Source: Morella rubra
Lineage: Eukaryota > Streptophyta > Magnoliopsida > Fagales > Myricaceae
Direction: 5' to 3'
DNA length: 64,000 nt
Assembly (NCBI GenBank): GCA_003952965.2
Contig: RXIC02000415.1
Coordinates: 808-64,807 of the forward strand
Below, piece after piece: positions 11,086-22,810 of this stretch. The position numbers and the translations under genes were made by a program. The notes below the pieces were generated by a model. It was not told the origin of the DNA. It was given only the letters and a program-made list of their open reading frames with translations, and ran no database searches. The first letter of the stretch is position 1, and every line of letters begins with the position of its first letter.

Positions 11086-12735
11086 TGTTGGCTTTTGTTC
11101 ACAATCATATTTTGATGATTTCAATAAATGGATTAAGTTTATAAAATGGACATCTTCAAAGACAAAGTCATTTTTATCAAAGAGCCAAAGACAAGAAGAT
11201 TGAAGATCAAGAAGATGCAAGGAGCTCAAAAGTGAAGATTCAAGACCATAGGGTATAACCTTGTAACTCTTAGTTTCACTTTTGACAAGGATTTGAATCA
11301 CACACTTGCATATCTTTCAAAACGTGCATAAGCCGTTTTACCACTTGTTTGAAGATCAAAATTTTTAATGGTTTCAAATCATCCCATTAATACTCTCAAA
11401 CCTTTTGTGTAGTTATGGAAGTTAGCCTTCAAAATTGGGTGAATCAAGAAGGTCGAAATCATGGTTTTAAATGAATCGGATGATGTGCTAAACTGTAGAG
11501 GTTGACTGGGTGCTTATAGCGGTCGACCGGCCATCGACCGCTTGGTGTGATGTCGACCGAAGTATGTTTTAAAATAGATCCGTCTAACATTGTGATCATT
11601 GGGGTAATGGTAACCTGTAGTGGTCAACCAGTACGTTGAGTTTTTTGACAGATCGACCCTAACAGCTAGAAACGGCTAATTCTAATATGCAGACTATATA
11701 AGAACCTTCCTAAGGTCTCGAAAAATAGTGAACGACCATATATTATTTCTATAGCCTTGAGAAAAGATCAAAAACCTTTTATTTATATTTCTCATATCAT
11801 TCACACAAATTAAACTTTCTATCCTTGTCATTGTGTGAATCAAAAGAGATAAAAGCTTTCATTTTCTTATCCACTCTTTGAGAGAGTTAAATACTTGTAT
11901 CTTCTTATTCAAAAGAGATTATTCCTTTAGTAAAGTTGTTCATTAAAGAAGAAGCTTAGAGAGGGTATATCTCAAGCTTGGATGGTTTTGAGTGTTAGCC
12001 CGAAAAATCACTTGGGTTGTGAGTATTGAGCCCGGGAAAGCACTTGTAAGTTCTCTAGCACCCAGAAGCTAGAATATACAATATTTAGAAGATAGTAGGA
12101 AAACCTCAAGGCTTGGAAATAAGCTTGAGGTGTGGATCTAGGCGGGTTTGCCGAACTACCTAAAAATCTTGTGTATGCTTCTTTAACCCTCCTCTTTACA
12201 TTCAGCACTTATTCACTTGTTGCATTAATATTTGTTTAATACTTGTGCTAAATTATCTTATCCACTCCTTGACAGAATTAAATAGTTGTATCTTCTTATT
12301 CAAAAGAGGTGATTTCTTTAGTGAGGTTGTTCACTAAAGAAGAAGCTTAGAGAGAGTATATCTCAAGCTTATTGGTTTGTGAGTGGTGAGCCCAAAAACC
12401 ACTTGTGTTGTGAGTGTTAGCCTGGAAAACACTTGTAAGGTTCTCTAGCATTCAAAAGTTAGAGTGTACACTATTTGGAAGATAGTGGGAAAACCTCAAG
12501 GCTTGAAAGGAGCTTGAGGGTTGATTAGGCGGGGTTTGTCGAACCACCTAAAATCTTGTGTTTGCTTCTCTAACCCTATTCTTTACTTTTAGCACTTATT
12601 TACTTGCTGCATCAATATTTGCTTAACAATTGTGCTAAATTATCCTTTACTTGTAAACATGATTTGGGGGTTAAAAACAAAAAAATTTGGAAACCCATTC
12701 ATCCCTCTTGGGTTGCCTTAATCGTAGGAATAACA
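11086..12735 (+). repeat. 3' LTR of the SIRE-like Copia
   Basis: Starts TGTTGGCTTTTGTTC right after the purine tract at 11071-11085 and ends GGAATAACA at 12735, followed by the target duplication. A TATA-like stretch (CTATATAAGAACC) lies at about 11694. The downstream half contains a large tandem duplication, described separately. Confidence 0.85.
11866..12647 (+). repeat. 391-bp tandem duplication within the 3' LTR
   Basis: The phrase CTTATCCACTC at 11866 recurs at 12257. The two copies run in parallel through TATCTCAAGCTT, AACCTCAAGGCTTG, GGCGGGTTTG and GTGCTAAATTATC. The 5' LTR shows only one such block, so the duplication is specific to this LTR or was lost from the other. Confidence 0.85.
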
Positions 12736-12740
12736 CAAAC

Positions 12741-13559
12741 CATCACAAGATTCTTGGATTAAATAATATAGCGTCATTACAACCCAAGATTCTAGCAAAA
12801 AAAAATGTTAGAATAACAAGAACATAAGCTGGAAACTGCAGCAAATTAAAGAGCAAGAAATTTAAATCTAAATCCTTGGAATTAAAATACAAGACATTAG
12901 AATAATAAAGCAAAAAGAAACTAATCTAAAACTAAAAATAAAGGCTGAAATGAAGCTTGATGTTGGAACCCATGGAGAAGAAAAGAAAATAGGAGAGGAG
13001 ACGAGAGGAAGGGAGAGAATGCTCAGTCAAAAGAGGAAAAAGGAAGAGAGAATTTGAGTTAGGGGGTCGCAACCAACATTGAGAAAGAGAAAGAGAGAGT
13101 GCAACTAAGTTAGAGAGAAAGAGAGAGTGCGGCTAATTAGAGAGCAAGAGAGAGTGGGGACTAGGTTTAGAACAATCGACCAACTCCTTTCCCCCTTTTG
13201 CATCCTCCTCTCTCTCTTGGATTCTTGACTTGATGAACAGAGATGGAGTGCTGAGATTCAAATGTCCCTCTTTTCTTCATGTATACAACATTGCCATTAA
13301 TGGGGCTCCAGATGTTCTGGCATATACAAGAGACATCCAATTGATTTTTTGGCCATTGTAATTACGATTTTAAACTAGGTTTCGTTTGAGACGTCCAACT
13401 AGTCTGAAGTCTCTAATAAGGTTAAGTCTTAAGTCATAGATCGAGTGTTGGTAATTGTCACTTACATAACATTCTCCCACTTTTTTCTAGTTACTGTTTA
13501 ATATATTGACATTGATTATTTTTATTAATTATCACTATTTTGCATACTAATAATATTTT
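12741..13559. other. Purine-rich non-coding spacer
   Basis: No gene seen. 12965-13160 is strongly purine-rich with repeated GAGAAAGAGAGAGTGC units. The surrounding sequence resembles LTR or untranslated DNA, but I cannot assign it to a family. Confidence 0.45.
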
Positions 13560-13915
13560 TTAGGATGTTTTTTGACCTCGATTATAAGTGATTGAGGATC
13601 GAAAGATTGAATAGAACGAGCCAACACTACATTTTGGTTTAATACTAAAAAAGCTGAGTTAGAACACCAGTACCTCGACACGACCAAGGAAGATTTGGCC
13701 CGAATGCCCGAGTTATTTGGTAGTGAAGAATTTAAGGCAAAAAAAAAAAGCTTAATCCATTATTTTATTTACTTCTACATTTTTTTAAATGTAACACGAT
13801 AAATATACATTATAGAGGGTGGAGTAAGATTAACTACCAAAATAGGGCTAAGCTGACTATTGCTCGCACTTTGTGATCGAGGTCGTTCTACTTTGGAAGG
13901 AAGCAAATTTAATGC
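13560..13915 (+). pseudogene. TNPA-like (En/Spm Transposase_24) remnant, CACTA-B
   Basis: TNPA proteins bind subterminal repeats of En/Spm elements and help the TNPD transposase. Two pieces of the conserved domain can be read here. One, around 13675-13745, gives YLDTTKEDLARMPELFG with SEEF. The other, around 13820-13905, gives NRAKLTIARTL then SRSFYFGR, closely parallel to NRSKLTVNHAAGSRSF in the CACTA-A TNPA at 47480. In both genes an intron-like gap separates the pieces. Here the frame has stops and the flanking exons are not recognisable, so it is a dead fragment. Confidence 0.65.
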
Positions 13916-15749
13916 CATAATCATTTGCTACCTTCCAAATTATAGCCTACAAAGAACTGCTTTAGATGTCTGATGTGTGGCCAAAAGGTTTTCAAATGTC
14001 CACTCTACTGACCATAGTATTGCTCTATATTTTTTTCCATACAATGAAAGATGACGGTTTGAAAAACTGTTGGATCAGCTTTTCTTATTACATCCATTAT
14101 TTTCCTATGGATGTTAATATTGTTATAGTGATGCAAATCTATTTGAGGCCCAACACCTCAAATTTATATTTGTCGTGTATATATAATCCAAAACTTCCAA
14201 TTTTCCAAACAAAATAAAAAGCTTTCGATTACGTTCAAATGAATACAATCAGCTCGAATGATATAAACTCATTCGAATTTGACATTTATCACTACAAATG
14301 AACAATTTTAGCAATTTCATTCGAATGCACACTTTTACAGTGTTCGAACGTGGTGTAAAACCCAAGAAAATCGCCGACCTAAAAACTCTCAATTAATCCC
14401 AAAACATGCATTCAACACCCCTAAACATGTATGAACTAACCATAAGCATTTAAACATCAATTTTGTCCACAAATTCAAGTCACAACAATCAAAAATATAT
14501 ACCCAAAAAACTAATAAATTCATTGATTAAGTTGGTAAAACTTACCTCCAAAACAAAAAGAAGCTCCATCTAAGTATTTTTCTACAACAATAAAGAAAAA
14601 AAACGAAAGATTTATGTATAAAAAGAAAACTTTGGCGAATTTGGGGTGTTTAGAGAGTTCAGGAGAAATAGAGTCGCACGGTCAAGTTTGCGATATTTGA
14701 ATTCGATGGTGCCGTTCGAACACAACTGTTTATATTAGAACAGTACCCCAAAAAATAGAGGGAAAAAAGCGCGCATATTTCAATGTTCGGACGGTAATTT
14801 TGCACGTCCGACGATTATTTTTTTATTAGAATGATGTCGTTAGTTTTCAAATAACGTTCGAACCATTATTCAAATGGTGTTGTTTCAAGCTTTTTTGATG
14901 TTTGAACGATATATTATTTTGTTCGAATGGTTTTCTCAATAACTTAAACACAAGGAAATTATTACTTAAATGATATGTAATTAAAATATATGCTAATTTT
15001 ATTAACTATAGATGTATTATAGCACTTGTGTAAAAGTATGAAAATCTTTGTATTGTTTAATTATGTATATTTATAATAAACACAGTACATTTTATTTATG
15101 TAAGTATGATAGTACATGTATAAGAGTATTTATGTAATTATGTATGTGCAATTTAGTTCAACTTGTCATCCTCAAACTGATGAACAAACGGAAGTTGTCA
15201 ATCGAAGCTTGAGAAATTTATTGAGAAGCTTTGTTGGTAAGAATATTCCTCAATTGGATCTAATTCTTGCACAAGCCGAGTTTGTTTATAATTGTTCCAA
15301 TAGTCAAACTATTGGTTGTAGTCCCTTTGTGATTGTCTACGGTTAGAATCCTATTAGTCCTTTGGACTTGGCTCCACTTCCTACTACTAATCATTTTAGT
15401 GGTGATGCCGAGGAGAGAGTGAAGGGCATTAAGAAGTTGCATGAACAAGTTAGAGACCGGATTCTCAAGCATTCTTAGAAGTACAAGAAGCAAGCAACAA
15501 GACTGAAAGCAAGCAAGTTTCAAGGAAGGTGATTTGGTGTGGATTCATTTACGGAAAGAATGTTTCCCGAGATACATGGCAAGCTCAAGCCTAGAGCTGA
15601 TGGTCCAATTCAAGGTGCTTCAATGCATTGGTGATAATAAGTATAAATTGAACTTCCAGGGGAATATGGAGTTTCAGCAACCTTTAATGTCTCTGACCTT
15701 TCCCCATATCATGAAGAAGAAGATGAAGAGCTTGAGATGATATTTATGA

Positions 15750-16620
15750 ATGGATGGTTATGCCTTTTGGGCTTTTTATGCTCCTAGCACCTTCATGCAC
15801 CTTATGAATCATGTCTTTAAATCTTTTATTGGGCATTTTATTGTTGTCTACTTTGATGATATCTTGGTGTACAACAAGCATAAGGAGCAACACTTGGAAC
15901 ATCTTCGGCAAGTGTTCACAACTCTACGGGAGCAAAAGTTGTTTGCAAATTTGAAGAAATGTCATTTCTTTACGGAGAGCCTTATCTTTTTAGGCTATGT
16001 GGTGTCTAGCGAAGGGATAAAGGTGGATCCTAGCAAGATTGAAGCAATCACGACTTGGCCTATACCAAGGTCGATTCATGATATTCGAAGCTTTCATGGT
16101 CTTGCATCTTTTTATCGAAGATTCATCAAAGGATTCAGCTCTATCATTGCACCCATCACTGAGTGCTTGAAGGGAGGTATTTTCAAGTGGACTAGTGAAG
16201 CCAAGAAGAGTTTTGAAATTATCAAGAGAAAGATGACGGAAGCTCCAATCCTTTCCTTGCCAAATTTTGACATTTTGTTTGAAGTTGATTGTGACGCTTC
16301 TAATGTTGGCATTGGTGCAGTACTTAGCCAAGAAGGAAAGCCTATTGCCTTCTTTAGTGAAAAGTTGAGTGAGTCTCGCAAAAAATACTCGACTTATGAC
16401 AAAGAATTTTATGCTATTGTTCGAGCCTTGCATCATTGGAGTCATTATCTCTTCCTAAGGAGTTCATCTTGTTCTCGATCATGAAGCCTTGAAGTACTTG
16501 AATAGCCAACAAAAACTCAATTCCCGACATGCCAAATGGAGTGAGTTTTTACAATCATTTTCCTTTGTTCTCAAGCATAAGGCGGGTGTTTAAAATCAAG
16601 TGGCTGATGCTTTGAGTCGT
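15750..16620 (+). pseudogene. Gypsy reverse transcriptase and RNase H piece
   Basis: Recognisable wording of the Ty3/Gypsy RT palm ([12 protein letters not shown], containing the catalytic FDD), the LKKCHFF helix and [13 protein letters not shown] in the connection region. RNase H follows ([18 protein letters not shown], with its catalytic Asp), then [15 protein letters not shown]. The enzyme copies element RNA into DNA in cytoplasmic particles. It is part of a broken element. Confidence 0.85.
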
Positions 16621-16659
16621 CAACATTTCTTGCTTTCTACTATGCAAGTTAATGTTTTG

Positions 16660-17825
16660 GGCTTTGAGTGGTGAAAGAGCTTTACAAGGAGGATCCCTAC
16701 TTTACCAAGGTATGGAAAGAATGTTCTAAGGGTCCTTATCACTCTTTTCAAGGTAACTTATTATCATTGAAGCTCATGGTGGTGGACTTGCTGGTCACTT
16801 TGGTAGAGATAAAACTCTTTCTCTTATCAAAGAAAATTTCTATTGGCCAAAAATGGAGCGAGATGTTATGAGACATGTGGAGCGATGTAGAATTTGTCAC
16901 ATTGCCAAGAGTCATGGCCAAAATACCGGGTTATACACTCCACTTCCAATTCCTAATTCACCTTGGGAAGATGTAAGTATGGATTTTGTTGTGGGTTTGC
17001 CAAAGACTCAAAGGAACAAAGATTCAGTTATGGTGGTTGTTGATCGCTATTCAAAGATGGCGCATTTTGTTCTTGTAGCAAGACTCTTGATGCTTCTCAT
17101 GTGGCGGATCTCTATTTTCGAGAAGTTGTTAAGCTTCATGGAATTCCAAAGACTATCACATCGGATCGAGATACGAAGTTCATGAGTCATTTTTGGCGTA
17201 CTCTTTGGAGGAAGCTTGGAACTAACCTGCAATTTAGTTCAACTTGTCATCCTCAAACCGATGGACAAACTGAAGTTGTCAATCGAAGCTTGGAAAATTT
17301 ATTGAGGAGCTTTGTTGGTAAGAATATTCGTCAATGGGATTTAATTCTTGCACAAGCCGAGTTTGCTTATAATCGGTCCACTAGTCAAACTACGGGTTGT
17401 AGTCCATTTGAGATTGTCTATGGTCAGAATCCTATTAGTCCTTTGGACTTGGCTCCACTTCCTACTACTCATCATTTTAGTGGTGATGCCGAGGAGAGAG
17501 TGAAGAACATTAAGAAGTTGCATGAACAAGTTCGAGACTGGATTCTCAAGCAAACTGAGAAGTACAAGAAGCAAGCCAACAAGCACCGAAAGCAAGCAAG
17601 TTTCAAGAAGGTGATTTGGTGTGGATTCATCTAAGGAAAGAACGTTTCCGGAGGAAGACATGCTAAGCTTAGCCTAGAGCCGATGGTCCATTCAAAGTGC
17701 TTCAACGCATTGGTGATAATGCGTATAAAATTGAACTTCCAGGGGAATATGGAGTTTCAGCAACCTTTAATGTCTCTACCTTTCCCCATATCATGAAGAA
17801 GAAGATGAAGAGCTAGCTCGAGGTT
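16660..17825 (+). pseudogene. Gypsy integrase piece
   Basis: The zinc-binding H2C2 end ([14 protein letters not shown]), a DDE-core start ([16 protein letters not shown], then [12 protein letters not shown]) and the distal core ([20 protein letters not shown], then FAYNRSTSQTTGCSPFEIVY) are visible. The integrase inserts element DNA into chromosomes. The family is Ty3/Gypsy and the copy is broken. Confidence 0.85.
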
Positions 17826-17849
17826 GAGTCTTTTCCAACCAAGGGAGCA

Positions 17850-18622
17850 TGACATAGGTGTGGTCAGCACAGAAGGTTGAGATTAAATTAAATTTGGAAT
17901 GATTTACGAAGGGTTTTGTTCAAGTTATGTCTTGTTGGAAAGATCTACGAGTCTAGTTTCAACGCATCAAACGGCGTACAATTTGAGTTTTCTAGACGAA
18001 GTTATGGTTAAATTACTCCAAGGAGGTCAGGCTGGCAGCTAATTCCGAGGTCTAGTGAATTTTGGACGAGTTTGCTATTTTTAGCTTGTTCTTTTGGATT
18101 TTCAAAGTGTATTTTCATTTCCCTAAGAGTCTTTTATGTTTCTAAGTCTCAATTAATATTTTAAGTTATTTTTCTCATTTACTCATGCTTGGAGGGTTGT
18201 TCCAAGCTTTACTATTTAAACCCTTCTCTAGTAGTGGAAAAAGACAGATTTTGAGTGTTTATACACTTGAGCCTTAGGCTATTTTGAAGAAGGATTTCTT
18301 CTACAAACTCTTATCCTTTGGTGGATTCCGATAGGTGGCGAGTTTCTTGCTCTGTATCCCGTGTTGGATTACATTGGGTGGTGATTTCTGTATCCCTTTG
18401 TGTTCTACTTGGGTGGTGAGCTTATCTATCAAGTGTGTAAGTTAGAGTGTGATTCCCGACGTTCCCACAATCATCTCGAGCTATCCAAATTCTGTCCCGA
18501 CCTTCCCAAAATATCCCGAATTCTCGTTACTTTCCCGAGGTGTCCATTTCTTCCTATACATTCCAACCATCCCGAGGTGCTCATGAGGTGTCCAGCGCTT
18601 TTCCCGGTTAACCCCGGTATCA
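17850..18622 (+). repeat. 3' LTR of the partial Gypsy
   Basis: Begins TGACATAGGTGTGG after the purine run CCAAGGGAGCA and ends AACCCCGGTATCA, giving TGA/TCA inverted ends. About 773 bp. Its downstream half is closely similar to 54853-55312. No matching 5-bp duplication could be tested because the 5' LTR is absent. Confidence 0.75.
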
Positions 18623-19524
18623 ATTATATGTTATTAACCGTATAAAAACACAAATAGTATTAACTATTATTATTTACCATTAGTACTTAGTACTCTATAT
18701 GACGTAAATGTAATGTGTGTGTATATATATATAATTACTTTATACATAAGTATTACAGGTAAATATAAGTATAAGGTACTATTAAAGAATATGTAAATGT
18801 AAATATTTAATCTCTATAAATTTTGTTCGTTTTGTATTTTTAATTCGTTTTAGTATTTTATTTGATTAAATGTTCTATTGCTCTAATGTTCACGTTATTA
18901 CCGTTCTACCTGTTAAATTATAATCGTTCTAACGTTCGAACGGTTTTCTCTATCCTAGAACAACATCATAAATATAGCCGTCTAGACCGGAGCGTAAGAA
19001 TGGAAAATAATCTTATTATTACGTAACTTTTTGATTTCTTAATATGATAATAAATTTATGCGATATTAAATTTTTATGACAAAAAAATATATTATTATTT
19101 ATCTTCATTTTATCATTCCCAAAGAATCCTAAACTAACTAGAAACATACAAATTTGAACGGTTGCATTTTTTTATGGTAGGTGAAAACCCGCGTTTGAAT
19201 GTTTGTATGTTTTTTGGGACGTGAACCGGCGTCCCAAAAGAATTTGTGACGTTCGAACGTACATTATTAACAACGAATGCTGCGGATTTGGGCACCGAGA
19301 TTTGCATGTTCGCTCAAATTATTTATTATAGTTCAAACGGTTGTTGAGATGGGTGTTAGAACTTAATGTATTTGTTCAAGCGCTTGCAAAAGCATGTAGG
19401 TCTAGTCCCAAAAATATACATCCCAAAAAGTCAAATTTGTTGTTGTGTCATTGCCTTCTGCTTTGTTTGTGAGACCTCTTATTAGTTCGTAATATTAGGT
19501 TATGTTGACAAAAAAAAAAAAAAA

Positions 19525-20231
19525 AGTTTTCATTCGATGAATCACCATGCCGAAAGACCTACACCTAGTGATTTGCAAGTTAAAAACTACCTCCCAAAAG
19601 AAAACAAAAAATAAACATTTTGTTTGTTTTTCCCATTTCTCGATTAATCGTGACTGTTCAATAATTAAAGCCTTCTAGACGCAAAGGCACTTCTGCATCA
19701 GAAAGGAAAACAAAGCTTGTTCAGATGCTTTTGATTTTTGCTTCCCGTAATAATAATTAGTGGGAGTAGTGGGACGAAAATAATAATTGGAGTCCACCAT
19801 CTCATAATTAGGGACTGTAAAGTTTACTTATCTTAAAAATTTATTAAAAAAATTAAAAAAGCAACACGTCGTCTAAATAATTTGTATTCAACTATACTAA
19901 TAAAGCTTGTTGACATAAAAAGTTAAGATGAAAAACAAAAGGAAAGAAAGAAAACTAAGAAGCCCTTGGAATACCAGAACGCGGATTTGACACTCCAATT
20001 TTACAAATTTTATGGGCGCGGCACCATCGTATAATTGGTATAGAAAAATCAAAAGAATCTGAACATGCCGTATTTTTCTTTCTGGTGCAGAAGTGTCGTT
20101 GCGTCTAGAAGCAGCTTTAATTATTGAACTGTGACGATTAATTCGATTGTTTTGCGACGTATCTTTTTAACTTGCAGAGCACTCTAACGTATAGATCTTT
20201 CGGCATGGTGATTCATCAAATGGAACTTTAA
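19525..20231. repeat. Long foldback (inverted-repeat) element, about 0.7 kb
   Basis: The left arm (about 19525-19745) and right arm (about 20045-20231) are reverse complements: GATGAATCACCATGCCGAAAG at 19536 pairs with CTTTCGGCATGGTGATTCATC near 20198. TAATTAAAGCCTTCTAGACGC pairs with GCGTCTAGAAGCAGCTTTAATTA with small bulges. Further in, GTTCAGATGCTTTTGATTTTT pairs with AAAATCAAAAGAATCTGAAC. It may be a MITE, a MULE with long terminal inverted repeats, or a hairpin locus. I could not define a target duplication. Confidence 0.8.
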
Positions 20232-20389
20232 ACGCAGATTCAGTCAGTCTCGCCGTGCTTGGAGGTTGAAATGTCGACAGTCAAGAAGTAACAAAGAAAA
20301 AACACGCAGATTTTAAACCACAGGAAAAAGTCTTAACTGTCAGCATCCGAAAATTTGAGGTGGTCAAGGAAAACTTGCACAGAAAAGTC

Positions 20390-20570
20390 TGATGGGCGCG
20401 TTGGAATGTCATAATAAAAGCTGGAGGCCAGGGCATCTCTGCTTCACGCCTACCTTCATTCATCATCATCTCAAGACAGAGAGAGAGTTGGTAATTCAGA
20501 TGGTGTTCCGGATCATCGTTTTGTTATTCAGTTGGTGTTCCGGATCATCATTTTGTTAACGTGGTTATGG
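20390..20570 (+). pseudogene. WAK-like promoter/leader fragment (copy A)
   Basis: Host-gene fragment. The phrase AATAAAAGCTGGAGGCCAGGGC, the CTCTGCTTCA leader, the CATTCAT...TCAAGACAGAGAGAG segment and the start at 20500 (MVFRII) parallel the leader of the main pseudogene at 22885-22985. The first coding bases (a 27-bp unit containing GTGTTCCGGATCATC) are tandemly repeated. After about 20560 no WAK coding sequence follows. It is thus the 5' stump of a duplicated receptor-kinase gene, retaining a TATA-like motif (ATAATAAAAG, 20411-20420). Confidence 0.7.
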
Positions 20571-22220
20571 AATCTGTCATGGCTTTTCTCATGCCGTGGT
20601 GACATTTATCTTTGTAGAATTTTTGTTTTTCGTGTTAAAAAAAAAAGAGAGCAAAAGATATCAGATAAAGAGAGAGAAAGGAAAAGGAAAAAGAGTATGA
20701 GATATGTTTGGCAAAAGTTATGAAAAAAATCTTGAAAAAAAAAAGGAAAGAAAAGGGCTTATTGTTTTCCGGCATTTTTCAACCATATATTTTGTAGTTA
20801 CTTTATCTATTGAACTCATTGCCTTTGATTGACTATGTTTATTATTCTTAAAGACACAACTTGGTCCTTTATTACTGTGTTTTTGTTAGGTCCACTTTTC
20901 AAAGTTTGTGTGCCTATGATTGTTCCAGAACAAGATTTTTGATATTTTCGAGCATGTGTTTGAGGGCTTGTTAGAGATAATATCATAATCAATATATATG
21001 ATTTGATTTGATATTATCTTTTGTGAGATATCAGTGATTCAAATTAAGTGTAATGTAGTAATATTCTTCTTGTCATGCTTTGTATTTTCTCTGTAAACTT
21101 GAAAAGTTGTTGATTAATTCAACTTAATTAAATTTTGAAAATAATTCACACTGAAAGGAAAAAGAAAGTAAACAACGACCACAAAAGAAAAAAAAAAAAG
21201 AGATACATGTATCATAGCGATATGACATGAAAGACTACTGTCATGACCTCTAGGATAAACATCAGTCTACTGTTAGAAGTTGCCTGGCCAGTAGCTTATC
21301 TCTGCATTAGCAAAATCTTTTTCCATAGAATGGTATACATTCACGGCCACATTCGTTTTTCTATTTGAAGACGTAGAAAAGTTCCCAATTTTTTGACCAA
21401 CTAAAGTACCAGTCGCCGACGCTTGGATTGCCTAGCTATCATGCCTGACCATGCTACTTTTTACAACTTGTAACACGTTTCAATCTAGAAAAAGAAGAAT
21501 CGTTTGCCTATTCCCAGTACTCCACTTGATGTTTCTCTAGTAATTAATGATTCCTGGAAACTAACATATCCTCCATCAACAAATTTATATTGTACTTTAC
21601 GGAAATATATGGATCGTAAGAATATTAAAGAAATAAACAATTATATATTATTTGGGAACAAAAGAAAACTGAAGAATCCTCCAATTTTGAAGTTTTAAAA
21701 ATGGCAGTAAAAATTCGTTATTAAACTACGCCTATTCCGTCAATAGAGTATCCGCGGTAATATGTAGCGAAAGAGAAAATACAAATACTAAGCTCCCAAT
21801 ACAAGAACGTATTTTATTTTTTTTATTTTTTATTTTTCTATTAATCAACCCGAGAGTCAAAGTACAGAATAGAGGGAGTAGGCAGGGATCAAGGGAGCCA
21901 TAATGGCCTCTACTAGACGCCCATTTAGCAATAACATGGGACATACAATTCTATAGAACTGCACAAGTAGTTCGGCGATACAAAATGACTTGGAAATATG
22001 TAGAAACGTAAACCACGTGATTCACGTCAACTATATGGGTCGGCAAGTCAGAAAGCTAGTTGGCAGAAGAATAATTGTTGGTCTTTTTCGTCTTCCTGCC
22101 GCGTGACCCTAGTTTAAGGCTTATCTCTCATAGGGAAAGAAGGATGAAAAGGCTTCCTTGAATTCATTTGTTCTTTTATTCTGTTGGCAAATTCAATTAA
22201 TCATTTATGTAAAGCTTAAT
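20571..22220. other. Non-coding WAK-cluster spacer
   Basis: No convincing gene. 21440-21540 (AAAAAGAAGAATCGTTTGCC, then CCACTTGATGT) and 22140-22200 (GGCTTCCTTGA, then TCTTTTATTCTGTTGGCAAATT) have clear counterparts at 26365-26420 and 26478-26525. This spacer is therefore part of the unit duplicated with the WAK genes. Confidence 0.6.
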
Positions 22221-22810
22221 TAGTCTAGTAGTTTTTGAGTATTGCTTAATCCCAAATAGGTCCTTAGAGTAAGTTTTGTCCTAGACTAGCTAGCCTGCGG
22301 AGTTCTTCGTATTTTTAAGTAGTTATTTCGTCAATTCAAGGGGCCCCGTAAATGGAAAAAATCTAACGTGACTAACGGGGGCAAGTGTTAACAATTTGCC
22401 AATAATCACGTGTCCTCAGTAATTGTCAAATTACTTGGTGTGCCATGTATGACTCGTATCTACTAATCTGAATTTCACCTCCAATTCTCTTCTCTGCATT
22501 GGACTAACTCAATGTTTAAGAGAAAGTTGTCAGGTAGAATTTCAAAGAGAATTTGAGGGGAGATTAAAATTAGTGTATATGAGTCATACATAGTATGTTG
22601 GGTGATTTGACAATTAAGGAGACATATGGTTATTAGCAATTGGTTAACATGTGTTTCCGTTAGCCAGTTAGATTTTTTTTGTTTATCACTCAAGTAGACA
22701 AAGTAATCACAACAAGAATCTTACAAGGACGAGTCTAGGACGAAACTTATTTCAAGGACCAATTTGAAATTGAGCAATAGTACCCCAATACCCAAAGGAC
22801 TAGTGGACTA
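22221..22810. repeat. Foldback MITE-like element, about 590 bp
   Basis: A nearly end-to-end hairpin. TAGTCTAGTAG at 22221 pairs with the CTAGTGGACTA ending at 22810. TTTTGTCCTAGACTAG pairs with GAGTCTAGGACGAAA. CAATTTGCCAATAATCACGTG, CAGTAATTGTCAAATTAC and ATGTATGACTCGTAT all have partners on the right arm. Arms are about 265 bases and the loop about 55. It lies between duplicated cluster sequence ending at 22200 and the promoter at 22888. The related region at 26478-26560 lacks it, which is an approximate empty site. No obvious transposase match, so it would be non-autonomous. Confidence 0.8.

Larger units (their letters stand above)
8247..12735 (+). mobile_element. Copia element, SIRE-like, broken, TSD CAAAC
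   Basis: Both LTRs begin TGTTGGCTTTTGTTC and end in AATAACA, giving TGTT/AACA inverted ends. The element is bounded by CAAAC at 8242-8246 and 12736-12740, an exact 5-bp target duplication. A purine tract (AAAAAAAGGAGAGAT) sits directly before the 3' LTR. The interior is only about 1.7 kb and keeps a Gag scrap but almost no pol, so it is broken and not autonomous. LTR differences suggest it is not young. The Gag wording and the AGGGGGAGTGATCC phrase upstream of the purine tract fit the SIRE/Maximus group. Confidence 0.85.
15148..18622 (+). mobile_element. Partial Ty3/Gypsy element (fossil) with 3' LTR
   Basis: Contains reverse transcriptase/RNase H and integrase wording followed by a purine tract and one LTR. 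The left half of the element, including its 5' LTR and gag, is absent. An integrase segment of about 600 bp occurs twice (15148-15740 and again at 17231-17825), so the copy is internally rearranged as well as broken in several places. It is closely related to the fragment at 51389-55312 and more distantly to the element at 34734-50010. Confidence 0.85.
13560..19447 (+). mobile_element. CACTA family B 3' part, split by a Gypsy fragment
   Basis: After the TNPA remnant come AT-rich flanks with TTCGAACG/CCGTTCGAAC phrases (14222-14940 and 18880-19400). The segment ends in GGGAC-type repeats and a clean terminus CAAATTTGTTGTTGTG at 19447, the reverse complement of a CACAACAACAAATTTG start. This matches the start phrase at 1542. 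The Gypsy piece 15148-18622 lies between the two halves. The 5' side is missing, so the element is incomplete and could only be moved by another copy. Confidence 0.6.

Noticed and set aside
14222-14940. TTCGAACG repeats considered as a second copy of the CGATCG array
   Set aside because: Different motif. They match the CACTA-B regions at 1700-1930, 3410-3790 and 18880-19400 instead.
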